A stretch of DNA of 64,000 nt from an uncultured Alphaproteobacteria bacterium. Lineage in GTDB: Bacteria; Pseudomonadota; Alphaproteobacteria; HIMB59. Location: NCBI GenBank assembly GCA_902516235.1, contig CABXXO010000001.1, positions 33,381 through 97,380 on the forward strand, in the 5' to 3' direction. The notes beneath the pieces are model-generated. The model was not told where the DNA came from. It saw nothing but the letters and a program-made list of their open reading frames with translations, and made no database searches. Made by a program: the position numbers and the translations under genes. Below are positions 9,701 through 18,828 of this stretch, in pieces (within the stretch, counting starts at the first letter, position 1; each line of letters opens with the position of its first letter).

Positions 9701-10536
9701 TATCCTAATATTCCTTTCTTTTCTGCTGGCTCTAGATTGTCATAATTCCAAAGCATTCTACCTGCAACGTATTTTTTAAATTTAGATGCTGGAACCTTGC
9801 AATCAATCTCAGCATTTTTGATTTTTTGTTCTAGCCATCTAACCTCATGTTCATTCATTTCACCAGGAACGCAGTCAGTTCCTAGGGAATGAGGTTCTCC
9901 TCCAACAAAAATGATACCATCGTACATAGAGTCACCCATGTTTGCGTTTACATTGCCACAAACAATAATTCTACCTCTTTGCATCATAAATCCAGTGTAA
10001 GCACCGGCATTACCACCGATTAAAATAGTACCACCTTTCATGTCAATTCCAGTTCTTGCGCCAGCGTCACCTTTAACAATTAAGTCTCCGCCTCTTAAAG
10101 CGGCTCCAAAACAAGATCCAGCGTTATTTTCAACAACAACTTTTCCTGACATCATATTTTCTGCACAAGACCATCCAACTCTTCCGTTAACTCTAACAGT
10201 TGGGCCATCAATGCATCCAATACCGAAGTAGCCTAAGCTTCCTTCAAAAATTAAGTTAAGCTTATTTAATATCCCTACTCCAAGAGAGTGTTTAGCTCCT
10301 GGATTTTTTATTACTATAGATCCATAACCTTTTCGAATTGAGTCTCTAATTTTTTGATTTAATTCGTGTGCGTTAATCCCTTCACAGTCAATAGAAGTTC
10401 TCTTATTAAAATCAACCTCGTGGTTTCCATAGTAGGTATAATTCTCTTCTTCGGTTACCTCAAAAAATAGTTTTTGGGATCTACCTGATAAATTTTCATC
10501 ATCAAAAGCAGATGTTTTTTTTGTTAAGCCTGCCAT
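9700..10536 (-). CDS. glxC: GXGXG (glutamate synthase alpha C-terminal-like) subunit (GlxC/MgsB family)
   Basis: 278 aa; beta-helix repeats (GGDLIVKGDAGARTGIDMKGGTILIGGNAGAYTGFMMQ). Confidence 0.85.
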   Translation of the reverse strand: MAGLTKKTSAFDDENLSGRSQKLFFEVTEEENYTYYGNHEVDFNKRTSIDCEGINAHELNQKIRDSIRKGYGSIVIKNPGAKHSLGVGILNKLNLIFEGSLGYFGIGCIDGPTVRVNGRVGWSCAENMMSGKVVVENNAGSCFGAALRGGDLIVKGDAGARTGIDMKGGTILIGGNAGAYTGFMMQRGRIIVCGNVNANMGDSMYDGIIFVGGEPHSLGTDCVPGEMNEHEVRWLEQKIKNAEIDCKVPASKFKKYVAGRMLWNYDNLEPAEKKGILG

Positions 10537-11465
10537 ACTTTCACCTCCGCTTCATAAGGGTCATAAGTTTTAATTTCGTGAGGAAAGATATTCCTAATAG
10601 CAACTTCCTCTGATGCACATGCTACGATATCTTTGCTTTCATAGATTACCATTGGCTTTGCAGCCATGTGATCTTTGGCCATTCCAAGTTGATCTTTCGT
10701 AGCTACAACATATGTAAAAACTCCATCTAGTTCGTCTAAACTGTCATGCATCGCTTTTTCAAGTTCAATCCCATTAGCCATTTTGTCTGCTATATATACT
10801 GCAATAATCTCTGAGTCACAGTTTGAATTGAATCTATAACCTTTTCTTTCAAGTACCCTTCTGTTACCCCAATAGTTTGTCAATTGGCCGTTGTGAACAA
10901 CTGATACATCTTCAAAAGGAAAAGCCCAGTAAGGGTGAGCAGATTTTATGTCAACATCCGACTCCGTAGCCATTCTTGTATGACCTATGCCATGAGTACC
11001 CATAAACTTATTTAGTCCGTACTGATCTGAAACAGTTGTAGCGTCCCCTAAATCTTTTATAAGTTCAAGACCTTTACCTATTGATAATATCTCTGTTTTT
11101 TCGACTGTCTCAATTTCTGTTGCTAAATCTGTAAGATCACCTTTAAAGTCAAATATATATCGAAAAGCGTATGGAGTGCTGGAGCTTTGTTTTGTTACTT
11201 TCGCACCATGTTTTTTTAAAATAGCATCGACAGCGTTTTTTCTATTTTTTAAATCAACAGGTGAGTCAACATTTGCATTTACTTTTTCAGCTTCATTTTC
11301 AGATATTTTAAATCTCATTACGAAACCTTTTTTGAGTGGTGTCCCATACATAGCGTAACCAGTTGAGTCTGGTCCTCTATGTTTTAGTCCTTGTAACATA
11401 AGGCCCATCTGTTCACCTACGTTGACCGTCTTTTGTTTATTTATTACTCCAGCTATTCCACACAT
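10524..11465 (-). CDS. glxB: Class II glutamine amidotransferase subunit (GlxB/MgsA family)
   Basis: MCGIAGVIN N-terminal Cys; GIGHTRMATES, HPYWAF, VVHNGQLTNYW. Confidence 0.87.
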   Translation of the reverse strand: MCGIAGVINKQKTVNVGEQMGLMLQGLKHRGPDSTGYAMYGTPLKKGFVMRFKISENEAEKVNANVDSPVDLKNRKNAVDAILKKHGAKVTKQSSSTPYAFRYIFDFKGDLTDLATEIETVEKTEILSIGKGLELIKDLGDATTVSDQYGLNKFMGTHGIGHTRMATESDVDIKSAHPYWAFPFEDVSVVHNGQLTNYWGNRRVLERKGYRFNSNCDSEIIAVYIADKMANGIELEKAMHDSLDELDGVFTYVVATKDQLGMAKDHMAAKPMVIYESKDIVACASEEVAIRNIFPHEIKTYDPYEAEVKVWQA

Positions 11466-11483
11466 ACTTTACTCCTATCTATT

Positions 11484-12953
11484 TTATGGTAAGCAATCCA
11501 AGTATTTATCGAGATCCCATTGAGTTGGAGTGGCTAAAAATTCTTCCCACTCATCCCGTTTGTACTCCATAAACACTTTCATCATGTCACCAGGTAGCCC
11601 TTCTTGAATAACTTTGTCACTTTCTAAACGATCTAAAGCTTCACCCAGTGTCATTGGTAATTTTTCAACTTGCTTACCAGCTTTCATTTGTTCATACATA
11701 TTCTGTTGTTCTGGTTTTCCAGGGTCCATCTTCTCAGAAATACCGTGATCAAATGCTTTCAATAAACCACTACCCATGAGGTATGGATTATGTGCTGAGT
11801 CTACCGAACGGTATTCAAATCTTCCTGGTGCAGATACTCTTAGGCCACAGGTTCTATTTTGGTAACCCCAATCAGCATAAACTGGTGCCCAAAAACCTGT
11901 ATCCCACAGTCTTCTATAAGAATTCACGGTGGATGATCCTAATGCGGTTAATGCAGGAAGATGTTCCATCACACCCCCAATTGCCTGAAGCCCTATTTTG
12001 CCAGGAATTCTCTGATCTTTTCCATCAGGCATAAAGGCATTAGTTCCACCTCTTCTATGATGGAAGACATTTTCCATACCCGGAATACTTTTGTTTCCGC
12101 ATGGAATGAGCTCATCTTTGCCGCCTTTCCATAAAGAGACGTTTGTATGACAACCAGATGCAGAAACCCCAACGAAAGGTTTACTAAGAAAACATGCTAT
12201 TAAGTTAAATTCTCTTGCAACTTGCGCACAAATTTGTCTGTATGTTGACAATCTGTCAGCATTTCTTAAAACATCATCATAATTAAAGTTTAATTCTAAT
12301 TGACCAGGTGCATCCTCATGATCACCTTGGATTATATCTAAACCCATAGCACGAGAGTATTCTATTACTTTCATGTATACGGGTCTAAGAGATTCAAATT
12401 GATCAATATGATAACAGTATGGCTTAGAAAAACCGGAACCTGTTGGGCTACCATCTTCATTCTTAGTTAACCACATCATTTCAGGCTCTGTACCTGCTCT
12501 TAATTCTAATTTATGTTTCTTTTTAAAATCTTCGTGAGCTCTTTTTAGATTACCTCTACAATCAGAAGTTAAGTAACCACCTGGATCGTTTTCTTCTTCT
12601 CTGTTTCTAAAACATGTACAAAATACTCGGGCTATTCTTTTATCCCATGGAATTTGTACAAAAGTTTCTGGGTCAGGTATTCCGACTAATTCGTGAGCTT
12701 CTGGACCATAGCCAATATAATCACCATGCCTATTTGTAAATAAGTTAGCAGTAGCACCATAAACTAATTGAAAACCTTTGTTTGCTATACTTTCCCAGTG
12801 ATCAGCAGGTACACCCTTACCAACAATTCTTCCAGTTACAGAAATAAATTGATAATAGATATACTCTATACCTAACTTATCAATTTTTTTTCTAACTTGT
12901 TTTATATAGTCTTGTCTTTTTTTATCCTTAACGTACGTTTCTAGCGCTGTCAT
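11484..12953 (-). CDS. glnT: Type III glutamine synthetase-like ligase (paralog 3, GlnT)
   Basis: 489 aa; GTEPEMMWL, QGDHEDAPGQLELNFNYDD, GVSASGCHTNVSLWKGG, RVSAPGRFEYRSVDSAHNPYLMGSG. Confidence 0.8.
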   Translation of the reverse strand: MTALETYVKDKKRQDYIKQVRKKIDKLGIEYIYYQFISVTGRIVGKGVPADHWESIANKGFQLVYGATANLFTNRHGDYIGYGPEAHELVGIPDPETFVQIPWDKRIARVFCTCFRNREEENDPGGYLTSDCRGNLKRAHEDFKKKHKLELRAGTEPEMMWLTKNEDGSPTGSGFSKPYCYHIDQFESLRPVYMKVIEYSRAMGLDIIQGDHEDAPGQLELNFNYDDVLRNADRLSTYRQICAQVAREFNLIACFLSKPFVGVSASGCHTNVSLWKGGKDELIPCGNKSIPGMENVFHHRRGGTNAFMPDGKDQRIPGKIGLQAIGGVMEHLPALTALGSSTVNSYRRLWDTGFWAPVYADWGYQNRTCGLRVSAPGRFEYRSVDSAHNPYLMGSGLLKAFDHGISEKMDPGKPEQQNMYEQMKAGKQVEKLPMTLGEALDRLESDKVIQEGLPGDMMKVFMEYKRDEWEEFLATPTQWDLDKYLDCLP

Positions 12954-12970
12954 TTTATTCCTCCTCTACA

Positions 12971-14317
12971 TCAACTCCAAGGGAACGGGCTCTTTGAAAC
13001 CGGATGCAACTTCCCTTCTTCATATCGAGAAAATCTGAAAGGTTCTAGAATTTCAGACTTTCCTCCAAGCAATTCATCAGATACTAAATCACCAACTCCG
13101 GCCATTTTATATCCATGGTTTGCGTCTGCTATAATATACACATTTTCTCTATATTGGTCGAATACAGGAAAACGGTCAGGAGTCACACATCCTATACCGC
13201 CAGCATTTTGCTTTTTATACTTACTGTGACACCCATCAAATTGCTTCTGACAAAAAGCCAGAGCAGAAGTCCATTTATCCTCAAAAGACGATCTTGGTTG
13301 AAACTCAAGAGAGTCGTGCCCATAAGGGTCTAGTTTAATATCATTTACAGGTTTAGTTACATCGTATGGAGATGAACCACCTTGAATACCATTTCTGTAA
13401 ACATCTGGTTTATAGTAAAAACCCCACATTACATTTTCATGAATAACATCACCTGTTTTATTTGAGACAAGCGTAGACTCAGTATCAACATGAATTACAG
13501 GATATTCACTTCCCTTTGCAGTTTTATAACTTCGTGGATCAACTTCAAGTTCACCTTCTTCAAGAGCCATGTATGACCACATAGGTATTTCATTAGTGAA
13601 AGTTCCATCAGGTTTTTTGATTTTTACAGAATTTGGTAATTCTAAAATTTCCCAAAACTTTCTAACCCAAGGACCAGCAGCAACAACTAGTTGTGTGCAC
13701 TCAATTGTTCCCTCAGATGTTTCTACTGCTTTTACAGCACCACTACCATTTGAGGAGATTAAATTATTTGCTTCAACACCCTCAATAACTTTTGCACCAG
13801 ATGAAATGGCTAATTTATGAAACCCTTCGATTGCTCCTCTGTTAGCTCCGTAACCAGTCTTTTTTTCATGCAAGACTGAGGATATTCCTTGTGCTTGCCA
13901 ATCTGGAAGCATGTCCTTCATATACTTTTCGCAGTCACTAGCTCCCTCAATAAATTCTGAGTCAAAACCAATTTCCTTTTGTTGGTGATAAACTTCAGAC
14001 ATTCCCTCTTGCATTAATTGTGAATTGATCTGCATGTAACCCACTGGTTTATATGTTAATGCATCAGCATTTTCATTCCATATATCAACAGAGTGAGCCA
14101 TTAAACTTCTCATGGCAGGTTGATAGTAGTTATTTCTTACGATTCCACATGCTACACCACTTGCACCATTCGCAACCTTTGTTTTTTCTATAACAATAAC
14201 TGAATTTTCTTTTAATTGTCCTTTACTAGATAGCTTTTTACATAAATGCCAAGCTGTGCTTAAGCCGTGTATACCAGCACCGATTATTAAATATTCACAT
14301 TTGGACGGCAGACTCAT
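12971..14317 (-). CDS. FAD-dependent oxidoreductase (DAO family)
   Basis: N-terminal FAD motif YLIIGAGIHGLSTAWHL; C-terminal DRFPVFDQ..NVYIIADANHGYKMAGVGDLVSD. Confidence 0.82.
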   Translation of the reverse strand: MSLPSKCEYLIIGAGIHGLSTAWHLCKKLSSKGQLKENSVIVIEKTKVANGASGVACGIVRNNYYQPAMRSLMAHSVDIWNENADALTYKPVGYMQINSQLMQEGMSEVYHQQKEIGFDSEFIEGASDCEKYMKDMLPDWQAQGISSVLHEKKTGYGANRGAIEGFHKLAISSGAKVIEGVEANNLISSNGSGAVKAVETSEGTIECTQLVVAAGPWVRKFWEILELPNSVKIKKPDGTFTNEIPMWSYMALEEGELEVDPRSYKTAKGSEYPVIHVDTESTLVSNKTGDVIHENVMWGFYYKPDVYRNGIQGGSSPYDVTKPVNDIKLDPYGHDSLEFQPRSSFEDKWTSALAFCQKQFDGCHSKYKKQNAGGIGCVTPDRFPVFDQYRENVYIIADANHGYKMAGVGDLVSDELLGGKSEILEPFRFSRYEEGKLHPVSKSPFPWS

Positions 14318-14373
14318 TTTTATTTAATCCTCCACTATAAAATCATTTTGAATGGGGATATTAAAAAAAACAC

Positions 14374-14400
14374 ATTTTGTTTCAAATAATGAAACAAAAT
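14374..14400. promoter_or_regulatory. 27-bp palindrome, candidate IclR-family operator (site A)
   Basis: ATTTTGTTTCA-AATAA-TGAAACAAAAT, perfect 11-bp arms, about 57 nt upstream of the DAO gene start. Confidence 0.7.
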
Positions 14401-14415
14401 TTCATCAGAAAAGGA

Positions 14416-15186
14416 TTAGTTATTAACAATTAATTTAGAAATTTTAATAGATGCGTCTTGCAACAGATTGATATAATTAGCCATTGTTTTTGGATTTAAA
14501 ATATTTTTACTTCCAGAGAAAGCGACTCCTGCAAAAGATCTTTTATCTTTATCTAAGATAGCTACACCAATACCATAAGAGTTTTCGAAAGCTTCACCAT
14601 GATTTAAGGCATAACCATTAGTTCTAATTTTTGTTAGTTGTTTTCTTAGATCATTTAAATTAACAATAGTGTTATTTGTATGCGGGTAAAAATTATAACT
14701 TCTATAAATCGTGGAAATTTCATTTTCAGGTCTGTAAGCAAGCATCACTTTTCCCAGAGCACAACAGTGTGCGTCTAGTCTCATTCTAAAAGTTCTTATT
14801 GTTGCATCATCTGTATTATTTGAAATTTTATCAGAGTGAACAATTTGTGAACCCTCCAACATAGCTAAGTATGTTATCAAATTTGTTTGACTTGAAATAT
14901 CTTTTAAAATCTCTCTTGATGTTTCGGAAATAGACTGAAGATAATCAGAGGTTTCACCGAATTGAAATGCCTTGTGTCCCATAGTATAGGTGTTTGAACT
15001 TAAATTTTTATGAATGTATCCAAGATCACTAAGAACAGATAATAATCTAAAAGTTGTCGTTCTTGAGAGAGCTGCCTTACGAGAAATATTAGAGGCTTTT
15101 AATGGAAAAATTGATTTTGAGAGTATTTCTAAAATTTTGAAAGATTTTTCTAAAGACTTATTTATGTACTTTAAACCCTGTCCCAT
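14416..15186 (-). CDS. IclR-family transcriptional regulator
   Basis: 256 aa; N-terminal HTH KSFKILEILSKSIFPLKASNISRKAALSRTTTFRLLSVLSDLGYIHK; C-terminal effector-domain features (CCALGKVMLAY, ALNHGEAFENSYGIGVAILD). Confidence 0.88.
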   Translation of the reverse strand: MGQGLKYINKSLEKSFKILEILSKSIFPLKASNISRKAALSRTTTFRLLSVLSDLGYIHKNLSSNTYTMGHKAFQFGETSDYLQSISETSREILKDISSQTNLITYLAMLEGSQIVHSDKISNNTDDATIRTFRMRLDAHCCALGKVMLAYRPENEISTIYRSYNFYPHTNNTIVNLNDLRKQLTKIRTNGYALNHGEAFENSYGIGVAILDKDKRSFAGVAFSGSKNILNPKTMANYINLLQDASIKISKLIVNN

Positions 15187-15200
15187 TTAAAGTTTCTCCT

Positions 15201-15219
15201 TGTTTCAAATTATGAAACA
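15201..15219. promoter_or_regulatory. Candidate IclR-family operator (site B, autoregulatory)
   Basis: TGTTTCA-AATTA-TGAAACA, 15 nt upstream of the iclR start. Confidence 0.7.
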
Positions 15220-15338
15220 GTAAATTAACACTGCTGTTGCATCATCACAACTTAATTCTGTGTCTATTTTGAAATTAATTTTTATATAGATTGATATATA
15301 AAATTTGCATGTAGTAAGTTTTTAATTAAATAAATTAT

Positions 15339-16661
15339 TTAAAACTTTGATCCTGGGATCCATCCGGTACCTGCTAATGGTACTCTAGCCATTGCGGCAG
15401 CCTCAACAGTTAGAGCACACAAGTCTTCTGGTTCTAAATTATGTAAACTGTTTTTACCACAAGCTCTTGCAATTGTCTGGGCTTCTAATGTCATTACCTT
15501 TAAATAATTTGATAAACGTTTACCCGCTTTAACAGGGTCTAGTCTTTTCATTAATTTAGGATCTTGAGTATTAATTCCAGAGGGATCTTTTCCTTCGTGC
15601 CAGTCATCATAAGCACCTGCAGTTGTGCCTAATTTTTTGTAATCACTCTCCCATTTAGGATCATTATCTCCAAGAGCTATTAAAGCAGATGAGCCTATTG
15701 AAACAGCGTCAGCTCCTAGGGCCATAGCCTTAGCAACGTCTGCACCATTTCTTATGCCACCAGATACTATCAACTGGACTTTTCTATGCATGTCTAAATC
15801 TAAAAGAGCATCAACAGCAGGCCTAATACATGCTAAAGTGGGTTGACCTACATTTTCAATAAATACCTCTTGTGTTGCGGCAGTTCCACCCTGCATTCCA
15901 TCTAGAACAACAACATCTGCTCCTGCTTTTACAGCAAGAGCTGTATCGTAGTATGGTCTAGCTCCTGCTAATTTAACAAAAATAGGAACTTTCCAGCCAG
16001 TAATTTCTCTAATTTCAAGAATTTTTATTTCTAAATCATCGGGCCCTGTCCAATCAGGATGGCGGCATGCGGATCTTTGATCAATTCCTTTTGGGAGAGT
16101 ACGCATCTCAGCAACCCGATCACTAATTTTTTGACCAAGTAGCATTCCTCCGCCACCAGGTTTTGCACCTTGTCCAATAACTACCTCTATGGCATCTGCT
16201 TTTCTTAAATCTTCTGGATTCATTCCATATCTTGAGGGAAGTAATTGGTAGACTAAATGTTTAGATTGTCCTCTTTCTTCTGGAGTCATTCCGCCATCAC
16301 CTGTAGTGGTTGAAGTGCCTGAAATACTAGCACCTCTACCAAGTGCCTCTTTTGCAGGACCAGATAAAGCTCCAAAGCTCATACCTGCGATCGTTATAGG
16401 AATATCAAGTTCCAATGGATTTTTTGCATGTCTAGTCCCTAAAGTAACGTTTGTTGAACATTTCTCTCTATAACCCTCGAGTGGGTATCTTGACATTGAC
16501 GCTCCTAAAAATAATAAATCATCAAAATGAGGTAGTCTTTTTTTTGAACCACCTCCTCGTATGTCATAAATTCCAGTTTCTGCAGCTCTTCTTATTTCTG
16601 AGTTTGTGTAATCATCAAAAGTCCATGATTTTCTTGGAACGGTTTTAAATTTTTCAGACAT
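15339..16661 (-). CDS. mgsC: N-methylglutamate synthase FMN subunit (glutamate synthase-like)
   Basis: 440 aa; MSFGALSGPAKEALGRGASISGTSTTTGDGGM, VSGGIRNGADVAKAMALGADA; last gene of the mgd-mgs operon. Confidence 0.85.
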   Translation of the reverse strand: MSEKFKTVPRKSWTFDDYTNSEIRRAAETGIYDIRGGGSKKRLPHFDDLLFLGASMSRYPLEGYREKCSTNVTLGTRHAKNPLELDIPITIAGMSFGALSGPAKEALGRGASISGTSTTTGDGGMTPEERGQSKHLVYQLLPSRYGMNPEDLRKADAIEVVIGQGAKPGGGGMLLGQKISDRVAEMRTLPKGIDQRSACRHPDWTGPDDLEIKILEIREITGWKVPIFVKLAGARPYYDTALAVKAGADVVVLDGMQGGTAATQEVFIENVGQPTLACIRPAVDALLDLDMHRKVQLIVSGGIRNGADVAKAMALGADAVSIGSSALIALGDNDPKWESDYKKLGTTAGAYDDWHEGKDPSGINTQDPKLMKRLDPVKAGKRLSNYLKVMTLEAQTIARACGKNSLHNLEPEDLCALTVEAAAMARVPLAGTGWIPGSKF

Positions 16662-17347
16662 TAATACTCCGATACATTATCTATATTAAAATTATAAAGC
16701 TTTCTTGCTGAGCCATACATTTTAAAATGTGTTAATTGATTTTCATCAATGTTTGCTTTTTTCAAAAGAGATTTTAGAAGGTCTTGATCTTTTTTATTCA
16801 TATTTTTTTTTTCACAATCAGCTCCTAAGGATTTAGGTTCTCCTTTCATAAAAATTTTTGCTTCATAAATACTATCTCCTAACGCATCACCAGCATCTCC
16901 ACAAATTACTAAGTTGCCTGACTGTGCCATAAAGGCAGACATATGACCTACAGAGCCTTTTACAATAATATCGATGCCCTTCATAGAAATTCCACAACGA
17001 GAGCTTGTATCTCCGTCAACAATTAACGTCCCCCCATGAGCAGTAGCACCAGCCGACTGAGAAGCATTACCTTTTACGTGAACAGATCCTGACATCATAT
17101 TCTCAGCTACCCCTGTTCCTACATTACCATTTACAATAACATCAGCTTTCATATTCATCCCTGCACAGTAATAACCAACATGACCTTCAATGGTTACATC
17201 CATTTCATCTTTTAAACCCGCACAAATTGCATGATTACCATCTGGATTGATTATTTTAAAACTTCTATCATTTGATTTTTGGTCAAGATTTTGAAGTAAC
17301 TCGTTAACTTTTCTCAAAGAGTCTTTTTTAAGATTTAATTTAATCAT
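16661..17347 (-). CDS. mgsB: N-methylglutamate synthase GXGXG subunit
   Basis: 228 aa GXGXG beta-helix repeats; overlaps or abuts its operon neighbours. Confidence 0.85.
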   Translation of the reverse strand: MIKLNLKKDSLRKVNELLQNLDQKSNDRSFKIINPDGNHAICAGLKDEMDVTIEGHVGYYCAGMNMKADVIVNGNVGTGVAENMMSGSVHVKGNASQSAGATAHGGTLIVDGDTSSRCGISMKGIDIIVKGSVGHMSAFMAQSGNLVICGDAGDALGDSIYEAKIFMKGEPKSLGADCEKKNMNKKDQDLLKSLLKKANIDENQLTHFKMYGSARKLYNFNIDNVSEY

Positions 17348-18225
17348 TTTCCCCAGCTGTATACTAAACCAGGTTCAGGTTCAAAAATTTTTGCTTTGTT
17401 AACATTAGGTAAATGAGCCATTGCTTGAAACTCTGAAGCTATAGCAACGTAATCCTTTGTTTCTGCCACAACAGCAGGCTTACAAGCAATTTCATCTCTT
17501 ACTATTGCTAAACCATTTTTGGTACCAGAAATAAAAGTATAAAAACCATCTAAGTCTTTTAATCCATCAATTAATGTCTCTTTTAAAGATTTCTTATTTG
17601 ATAAACCATTTGAAATGTAACCAGCAGCTACCTCTGTGTCGTTTTGAGATTTAATTTCTATTCCCTTTTTTTTTAGTGTTCTTCTTAAATTGTTATGATT
17701 TGACAGTGAGCCATTGTGAACTAGGCACTCATCCTCTCCTGTTGAATAAGGATGTGATCCATCTGTTGTAATTGCACTTTCTGTAGCCATTCTTGTATGT
17801 CCAATAGCATGAGTACCAGAAAAATTTTTAAGTGAAAAATTATTTACAACATCTCTTGGATTTCCAACCTGTTTAAATATTTCAATTGAACTTCCATAGC
17901 CAACTAAATTTAAATTATTATAACTCTTGATAATACTTATTACTTTTACAGGTTTTAATGATGTCTCTAAGACAAAATGATCAGATATTATTTTTATTTT
18001 TGCATCTTTGATTTCTTTACTAAGATTTTTTTTAATTTCTTTGATATTATTTTTGTTATAGCAAATAGAATATTTGTATTTCTTTTTTCTTTCAGTTGAA
18101 TAGATTGCAAAACCTGCACTGTCAGGTCCTCGAGTAGACATATTATTCATCATTCCGGTTAAAAATTTACCAAGATCTTTATTGTACTTTTTATTCTTTA
18201 GGTAAAGACCGACTATTCCACACAT
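17344..18225 (-). CDS. mgsA: N-methylglutamate synthase glutamine amidotransferase class II subunit
   Basis: MCGIVGLYL N-terminal Cys; AIGHTRMATESA, CLVHNGSLSNHN. Confidence 0.85.
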   Translation of the reverse strand: MCGIVGLYLKNKKYNKDLGKFLTGMMNNMSTRGPDSAGFAIYSTERKKKYKYSICYNKNNIKEIKKNLSKEIKDAKIKIISDHFVLETSLKPVKVISIIKSYNNLNLVGYGSSIEIFKQVGNPRDVVNNFSLKNFSGTHAIGHTRMATESAITTDGSHPYSTGEDECLVHNGSLSNHNNLRRTLKKKGIEIKSQNDTEVAAGYISNGLSNKKSLKETLIDGLKDLDGFYTFISGTKNGLAIVRDEIACKPAVVAETKDYVAIASEFQAMAHLPNVNKAKIFEPEPGLVYSWGK

Positions 18226-18230
18226 CTTTG

Positions 18231-18827
18231 TTATATGGCTTCATAACCATACTCTAAACATGAGTCAGTTATACTATGATAAAAAGAGCCTCCAAAACTT
18301 CTGAGGGCAAAAAGATTAAAGCAGTCTGGTTTTTCACTAATAAAATCAATAATAATATTAATTCCATTATAAGTTGTGTTAGCACAATTATTCGGTTTAA
18401 ACATATCGTTGTTGAAGTTTAACGGTGAACCTTTTTTTAATACGTCCTTTGACTTTGAGCCACTGATTTCAATGACTGCTCTTGATTGAGAGATGTCAGT
18501 AACAGCAAAATCATTTTCATTAAAAATATTATGAATATCCTCAATGAGTTTTTTATCTCTAGATATAATCAACCATGTATCAGGACCTACCCATAAAATC
18601 CTAGCAATATTATCTGAAGTAACTGTTAGACTTTTAGTTGGTAATTTTAAATTATTAAAAATTATTTGATTTATATCAACGTTACTTTTTTTAAATTTAG
18701 CAATTTGAAAAATAGATAATTCTTTTACTTCAGTTAATTTAAGTATGTCATCTTTATTTTCATAATCTCCATAAAAACCAAGTTTATGATCAAAGTGAAG
18801 TGGTGAAATATTCTCTATAACAGGCAT
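18231..18827 (-). CDS. mgdD: N-methylglutamate dehydrogenase / sarcosine oxidase gamma-like subunit
   Basis: SoxG-like; probable start MPVIENISPLHF at 18827, just after the mgdC stop (the ORF-track start at 18884 would overlap mgdC by 56 nt). Confidence 0.8.
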   Translation of the reverse strand: MPVIENISPLHFDHKLGFYGDYENKDDILKLTEVKELSIFQIAKFKKSNVDINQIIFNNLKLPTKSLTVTSDNIARILWVGPDTWLIISRDKKLIEDIHNIFNENDFAVTDISQSRAVIEISGSKSKDVLKKGSPLNFNNDMFKPNNCANTTYNGINIIIDFISEKPDCFNLFALRSFGGSFYHSITDSCLEYGYEAI

Positions 18828-18828
18828 A

